5,140 nt of DNA, taken from contig JAZDID010000113.1 of assembly GCA_043805315.1 (NCBI GenBank), positions 1 through 5,140 of the forward strand, given 5' to 3'. How positions within the stretch are numbered: the first letter of the stretch is position 1; every line of letters starts with the position of its first letter. The notes under the pieces are model-generated. The model saw nothing but the letters and a program-made list of their open reading frames with translations. It did no database searches and was not told the DNA's origin. A program made the translations under genes and the position numbers. The stretch comes from JAHJEM01 sp043805315 (GTDB lineage: Archaea > Nanobdellota > Nanobdellia > Woesearchaeales > JAHJEM01). Shown here one piece after another: positions 4,910 to 5,140 of this stretch.

Positions 4910-5140
4910 ATGAGAGGAAAAAGAGGTATCAGCCCACTGATAGCTACGGTATTGCTGATTGGCTTCTCAGTTGCCTTGGGAGTCATGATCATGAGCATCA
5001 CCCAGCCGTTGATCACGAGCAACTGCGACGACGTCACGATCAAGAACGCGAATTTCTGCAAGTCTGGAAACGCCCTGTACCCGTTCATCGAGGGCAAGGA
5101 AGGCAAGGAGGTCTGCCTGAATTATAAGGTCGAGTTCGAC
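4910..5140 (+). CDS. Archaeal type IV pilin-like protein, partial
   Basis: The frame is open from the ATG at 4910 to the right edge (77 codons). The N-terminus MRGKRGISPLIATVLLIGFS is the classic archaeal pilin/archaellin-like signal: a short basic leader, a cleavage site after G6 (KRG|ISPLIATVLL), then a hydrophobic helix (8-30) that would pack into a filament core or anchor the protein. This matches the archaeal type IV pilin N-terminal domain. After the helix come three cysteines (39, 50, 69) and the start of a soluble domain that I do not recognise. The start is supported by the TATA box 22 nt upstream and the compact leader. It is 23 nt downstream of dphB but probably transcribed separately. 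Whether it is a structural pilin or a membrane-anchored surface protein cannot be told without the rest. Confidence 0.85.
   Translation, partial: MRGKRGISPLIATVLLIGFSVALGVMIMSITQPLITSNCDDVTIKNANFCKSGNALYPFIEGKEGKEVCLNYKVEFD

Noticed and set aside
4783..5106. Minus-strand frame overlapping the dphB end and the pilin-like gene
   Set aside because: Both plus-strand genes have clear family motifs and promoters; the frame crosses their junction and has no support of its own.

Overview
The window reads as archaeal chromosomal DNA. The marker genes are archaeal: ribosomal protein L11 of the archaeal type, the diphthine synthase DphB, and two proteins with archaeal pilin-type (prepilin peptidase) signal sequences. 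Most genes also have an archaeal TATA box a fixed distance from the start codon and no Shine-Dalgarno sequence, which points to leaderless transcripts. The lone genes, mixed strands and short unknown proteins recall uncultured DPANN-type archaea (Woesearchaeota or Pacearchaeota-like), but that placement is inference; the sequence itself shows only 'archaeon'.

Layout from left to right. (1) Positions 1-1034, minus strand, cut by the left edge: a secreted, surface-anchored protein with a class III (QxSxE) signal and MopE-type metal-binding repeats. (2) Positions 1035-1301: a divergent intergenic region with two clear dyads, a hairpin at 1183-1221 and a perfect 9-bp inverted repeat at 1238-1258 just upstream of the L11 promoter. 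(3) Positions 1302-2054, plus strand: L11 with a long charged C-terminal extension. (4) Minus strand: a 33-residue zinc-ribbon microprotein (2104-2205) and an unrecognised five-helix membrane protein (2331-3074). (5) Plus strand: an endonuclease IV-like TIM barrel (3181-4020), DphB (4062-4886) and a type IV pilin-like protein cut by the right edge (4910-5140).

The genes do not form one pathway. L11 and DphB both concern translation: L11 builds the factor-binding stalk base and DphB modifies elongation factor 2, which works at that site. The Nfo-like protein belongs to base excision repair. The two edge genes are cell-surface proteins of different pilin-type signal classes. Five genes each carry their own TATA-like octamer ending exactly 22 nt before the ATG, including the three consecutive plus-strand genes, so each is probably transcribed from its own promoter. 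There are no rRNA or tRNA genes, CRISPR arrays or mobile elements in the window. The features most worth a second look are the MopE-type archaeal surface protein, the L11 extension, the two intergenic dyads and the orphan membrane protein.
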